A DNA stretch of 64,000 nucleotides from Physella acuta. Lineage: Eukaryota; Mollusca; Gastropoda; Physidae. The stretch lies in assembly GCF_028476545.1 (NCBI RefSeq), contig NW_026731981.1, positions 82,501 to 146,500 of the forward strand, in the 5' to 3' direction. A model generated the notes under the pieces. The model worked only from the letters and a program-made list of their open reading frames with translations. It did not search any database and was not told where the DNA came from. The position numbers were made by a program, and so were the translations under genes. Of the stretch, positions 59,210 through 64,000 are shown piece by piece. Every line of letters begins with the position of its first letter. The first letter of the stretch is position 1.

Positions 59210-59745
59210 ACCCTTAACCCACTACACCTGACCCTTAACCCACTACTGACCCACTACCCCTGACCCATAACCAACTACACCTGACCCATAACCCACTACA
59301 CCTGACCCATGACCCACTACCCCTGACCCACTACACGTGACCGTTAACCTACTACTGACCCACTACAGCTGACCCATAACCCACTACACCTGACCCCTGA
59401 CCCACTACACATGACCCATGACCCACTACACCTGACACATGACCCACTACACCTGACCCCTGACCCACTACACCTGACCCCTGACCCATTACAGCTGACC
59501 CCTGACCCACTACACCTGACCCCTGACCCACTACACCTGACCCCTGACCCACTACACATTACCCATGACCCACTACACCTGACCCCTGACCCACTACACA
59601 TGACCCATGACCCACTACACCTGACCCCTGACCCACTACACATGACCCATGACCCACTACACCTGACCCCTGATCCACTACACATGACCCATGACCCACT
59701 ACACCTGACCCCTGATCCACTACACATGACCTATGACCTGCCCCC
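59210..59745. repeat. About 21-bp minisatellite, probable mkx 3' UTR
   Basis: ACCTGACCCCTGACCCACTAC and CATGACCCATG variants, starting about 450 bp after the mkx stop. Confidence 0.9.
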
Positions 59746-60452
59746 ACACCTGACCTCTTGGAGCCATCACTCGGCCAAGGTCTTCAAATAACACATGCGC
59801 ACACCGGATCTGCTGAGGTACCTCACCAAGAATCAACACCTCCCCCATACAACCTCTCACATGACTTAAAAACCTCCCCTATACAACATGTCATATGACT
59901 TAAAAACATAATATATTTAACTAAACAACTTCTTAGAAACAGAAATGGCATAAAAAAGAAAACTATGTTACCATAATGGACAAAAGTCCTCATTTTTTTA
60001 CAAGTGATAATATAAGTCTTTATTGACTACCACTAATACCATTTTTGTACACGAAATATTGATACGCCTTGTTATACAGCTGAGGTTTTAGTATTAAAAC
60101 CAAAATAGAATTCAGCCGAGATAATTGTAAATGGCAACTCGACGACTTACGATGTATTTCTAACTCTCGTGTCGGTCCACCTACCCTTTCTATGTTTACT
60201 AGCCTTGTATAAAAACATTCAACTACCAGCTTCAACGTGCATGCAAGACCGGGGTCTTTCATAGTTGATCAAATGAAATGCTACGTTTTTTTTTAATTTC
60301 ATGTTGATGTTCAACTTCAAATACACACAACTGTACTAATACTAACAAAAAGAGGTTTTGTTTTAATTTTACAGTCGCAAGGAGTTATCTCCCTTCACCC
60401 TTCTAATAATAGTTCAAACTTTTTTTTTCTTAAATTTCAATATTAGATCTAG

Positions 60453-60484
<32 letters not shown>

Positions 60485-60791
60485 CTGATTAGGGGGAGAT
60501 GATTTGGGGTTATAGTTTGAAAACCCAAATAAAATCTATGTTGGAAGAGTGAATATTTTTTGTAAAACTTCCATTTTTAAAACTTGCAATTTTATTCCTC
60601 TCATTGAGTTATGATTAGAAGGGTATAACTAATGTCTTTATATTGAGAATATGTTGTTGTGGTTGCTAGTTTATTTCATCATGTTACAAGAAGTGTGTCT
60701 ATTTTAGCTATATCCTTATAAAAGCTAATGGTAAAGTTTATTTAAAAAAAAAAACAGGTAAATACCGTTGGTACTTTAAATTATTGGTTGC
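59746..60791. other. Possible mkx 3' UTR end and unassigned DNA
   Basis: Candidate poly(A) signals ATTAAA (60093) and AATAAA (60528). GTTATCTCCCTTC lies near 60383. No gene recognised. Confidence 0.4.
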
Positions 60792-61025
60792 TACAGTGGC
60801 GTCATTAGTCCGGGAGTCACCCGGAGCGGATACTGAGGGTGGCACCCCACCCTCCTCCACCAAAAATTGTCCATTTTCAGTTTGCTATCAGCAACCCGAC
60901 TATTATATCATTTTACCTGGATAAAACATTTCTCTGACATACAATTATTTAGTTTGGTGTCATCCCATAAGTGGTGTCACCTGGTGCAGACCGCCCCCCC
61001 CCCACCTTGCTTTGTGACGCTACTA
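60792..61025. mobile_element. Small hAT-like element with GGTGTCACC motif, family C
   Basis: Ends CAGTGGCGTCA and TGACGCTACTA are imperfect inverted repeats. Internal GAGTCACCCGGAGCGGA and GGTGTCACCTGGTGCAGACC echo each other. No clean target duplication. Confidence 0.6.
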
Positions 61026-62280
61026 GATAATTAATTAATTATGTTTTATAAAGGTTGCATTAATAATTAATTACGATTTATAAAGGTTGCATTACTATTA
61101 GAGAAGTACCCCAATGAGGACTGAATTATGAAGTCTGATTACAAAAAATGATAGTTTCTAAGTGTTGTTTGTTTTGTAAAGAATATTAGTGGATTAATAT
61201 TTTTTTTTTAAATATGCACAAAAATTAGTGTAAACATTTTTAAAACAAAACAACAATATGTAAAGGTAGGCCTTTCTCTTGCTTTCATTTGTATCAGCTA
61301 AGCTTTCATTCATATTCCGCTTTTTATATTAAAGAAGGCTGCGATTTTTAAAAATATTGGATTGGATTAATATTTTATTCATTTGCTTATTTTTATCAAA
61401 TGTATGATTACAAAATACTTAAACTGAATACTGTGAATGAATATATGCATTTGATACGTATTATTATATAATTTGATGACTAAAATGTATACGAAATATG
61501 TTCAGTGTGTGCTTATATAAATAAATTTAGTATCAATTATTCTCTTGCTAATTATTATCAGTTTTTCATTTGTGATGCATGCTAATTTCAGCAAAATATT
61601 TGTTGAATATAACGGCTATTTCTTACCATTTATTATTTGATTATTGAAATTTGATTCTCTGTTGGAAAGCAAAACAGCAAAAAGGTTTCCTCATACTAAA
61701 TTATAATTATAAAATGATGTTCAGGGGTGATGTAGATTCAAATAAAAAAATTAGAATGAAACAATTTAAAAAAAAAACAACTTGAATTAAAATTTGTTTT
61801 TTTTTAATGAATTTGTATTTTTATAAAATGTCAGCGTAACACCATATACGTTAAATAGTTCATAAAAATATTGTTTTAAAAACTGAGGAAAAAAACAACT
61901 AAATTTTAAATTTAAAAATAAAATCATATTAAGTTTGTTCTAAAAATATAGGCTGATCGTATAACTCTGGATTTCCAATATCAGGTTTCCGTAGTTTTCA
62001 TCCGGCGTTAATGCTAAGCTTAGGATTAAGATTCATGTTACATAATCAATTTATCTGTAGAAATATGAATGAATCGAATTATTAAAAAAACCGCAAGATT
62101 TTTATATAATCTGGGTAATATTGGGATAGCTTTTGGATTTGTTATTGATGTTAATCCTTGTTAATCCACTTGACCTCAGCACCAGTCTTCTTTCATTTGA
62201 GGATTAGCTCAGTAGCGGTCAGCTGCAATGGCTACCAATTACTGGGCTAATAGAAGTGCATCTTGATTTATATGACTGTA
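61026..62280. other. Very AT-rich unassigned DNA
   Basis: A 35-bp tandem pair (ATTATAAAGGTTGCATTA type) lies at about 61035-61100. No gene. Confidence 0.4.
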
Positions 62281-62289
62281 AATGTAATG

Positions 62290-62800
62290 ACTTATTTGAC
62301 AGAAAATGTTAACAGTTTATTTGATTTAAAATTTAAAATGTTTATATGATGACAATTTTAATGGTATACATGATAAGCTTAACGGTATACATCATGAAAA
62401 TGTTAACGGTTTATCTGATTAAAATTTTAACGGTTTACGTAATAAAATGTTTAACCTTATAGATGATGAAAATTTTATAGGTATATATGACACACATTTT
62501 AACGGATTATTTGTTTGAAAATTTTAACTTTTTATAAGAGTATATATGATAAAAATTTTCACGGTTTGTATGATGGACATTTAAAGGTATATTTTATGCA
62601 AACGTTAACTGTATATGTGATGAAAATTTTAATGGTTTGTATAATTGAAAGGTATATATCTGATGTGATGAGAGTTTGGTGGTTTATATGACTAAAAATT
62701 AATGGTTTTATTTGACTAGTTAATGGTTCTTATGACTATAACAAATTAAGTTAATATATGATGAGAATTTAATGGTTGATAGAAATTGAAAATTTGACAT
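62290..62800. repeat. Degenerate AT-rich minisatellite
   Basis: ATGATGAAAATTTTAACGGT units of about 25 bp with many indels. Confidence 0.75.
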
Positions 62801-63303
62801 TTTAGTTTGAATAAAAATGAAGTTTTGTATGGTTTAAAATGAAACGTTTTATAATTATGTTTGAGGATTTAATGGTAGTTTTTGTAATTTAGCAATACCT
62901 TACAGTTTATACATTTTTTTGCGTTCTGTCTGCTTTCATGATCACTTAAACAAAATGTGTTTGTAGATTGAAGTAGTTTTGTGGGAGGCCTAAATCTAAG
63001 TTTTTTTCTCTCTTTCATTGAAGTAGTTTTATGAGGCCTAAATCCACGTTTGTTTTTTCTCCTTATTTTGACTGCGGGCGGTCATAATTTTATCAATCGT
63101 ACTAGGCCTACATGGTGTTTGTTCAAATTAAATTGGACTTGTAAAAATGTCATTTTAGCCTATCTATTTATGCTCGTGAATAGACCTACAATGTCCTACA
63201 TTACTTATTACATTTGAAGACATGTCATTAGGTTCACCACAACCCACCCTGTCGCGAATATAGTGAGTGTCACATTGATTTAAAGAAGTAGCTCATTGTG
63301 TCA
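62801..63303. other. Unassigned DNA
   Basis: A diverged duplicate around TTGAAGTAGTTTT...GAGGCCTAAATC (about 62968-63045). No gene. Confidence 0.4.
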
Positions 63304-63311
63304 GCCTAGGG

Positions 63312-63614
63312 CAGGGGTCTCCAAACTACGACCCGCGGGCCGGATGCGGCCCGAGAAGTCATTTTATCCGGCCCGCGACGATATTTTTGTCCACTGAATA
63401 AATGTTCGTTGGAGGTGGCTGGGGAGCTTTGCACAGAAAATTCAAAACAATTGTAAAATTTAGCTTTGAAATTTGTATATATTTGTATATAAATTATATT
63501 TCGGTGGGGGGGGGGGGAGACGACCCTGAAGCGATGCCTTAAAGAAACTCTGGCCCCCGAACTGATATTTGATAGTTAATGCGGCCCTCGGGCTGAAAAG
63601 TTTGGAGACCCCTG
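63312..63614. mobile_element. Small hAT-like non-autonomous element, family D
   Basis: Ends CAGGGGTCTCCAAACT and AGTTTGGAGACCCCTG are perfect inverted repeats. The 8-bp flanks GCCTAGGG (63304-63311) and ACCTAGGG (63615-63622) match at 7 of 8. Interior has GGGCCGGATGCGGCCCG, typical of animal hAT families. The part at about 63480-63560 (ATATAAATTATATTTCG, CCTTAAAGAAACTCTGG) resembles family A and may be nested. Confidence 0.9.
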
Positions 63615-63893
63615 ACCTAGGGCATCCATCTTAAATTAACTTCAGTATTGAAAGACACATGTTTTGCCGGTGTTTATCTCTATGCCAATGACCAGATGTG
63701 GACTGGCTGTGTTCAAGAGGCGGGGGGGGGGGGGAATTCTAACAGCCCCCCCCCCCCAACCTTATAGTACAATTTTCACAGTGCATTTCCCCCAAGAAAG
63801 CCCGATGATCTTGTTCATCTTGTTGAAAATGTACGCAAAAAGATTTTTTTTTAAATTAAAGTACCAATGTACAGCTTGGTACCTTGAGGCGTT

Positions 63894-64000
63894 CCGGGAT
63901 TTCTTACTTGGGGGCCCACCGGGATTTAATACCTTGGGGCCCACTGGGATTTAATACCTTGGGGCCCAATGGGATTTATCACCTAAGGGCCCACCGGGAT
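63894..64000. repeat. 25-bp tandem repeat running off the window
   Basis: GGGGCCCACYGGGATTTAAT units at exact 25-bp spacing, four copies to the window end. Confidence 0.88.

Overview
The window looks like animal nuclear DNA, most likely from a mollusc and probably a gastropod. It has one intron-rich developmental gene, several families of tRNA-derived SINEs and small hAT-type elements, many minisatellites, long (TA)n tracts, and the short motif GGGAGATAA / TTATCTCCC scattered through it, which is common in mollusc genomes. No bacterial-style gene organisation is present. The species assignment is inference only.

The only host gene I can support is the 3' part of a Mohawk (mkx) TALE-homeobox gene on the + strand, in six exons: 37409-37568, 43782-43950, 53480-53703, 55585-55753, 58221-58278 and 58680-58764. 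Together they encode 287 residues, running from just before the homeodomain to the stop codon. All junctions have AG/GT borders and compatible phases. The 5' exon or exons were not found; they may lie in 1-37400 or upstream of the window.

Layout. 1-16900: SINE copies, minisatellites (34-bp, 28-bp, 19-bp, 17-bp and 15-bp units), a fold-back structure at 5823-7265, a CRE-like cluster near 8300-8453, and small hAT-type elements. 16903-23229: a very young Ty3/gypsy-class LTR retrotransposon with 780-bp LTRs differing at one position, a 4-bp target duplication, and integrase encoded upstream of the polymerase/RNase H part (Gmr1-like order). 23550-29870: minisatellites, then a 3.9-kb satellite of 107-bp units and a 45-bp array. 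30850-35640: AT-rich minisatellites and a 33-bp array. 37409-58764: mkx exons in repeat-filled introns. 58765-64000: a probable 3' UTR with a 21-bp repeat, AT-rich DNA, two hAT-like elements, and a 25-bp array running off the window end.

The most interesting signal is the relation between mkx exons and minisatellites. At two exons the 5' splice site is itself part of the repeat unit: a 17-bp array after the first homeodomain exon repeats the last exon bases plus the donor many times, and a 20-bp array at the third visible exon does the same. Other exons are closely bracketed by arrays, and a small hAT-type element sits 12 nt inside one intron. A 133-bp hairpin with 132/133 matching positions lies in another intron.
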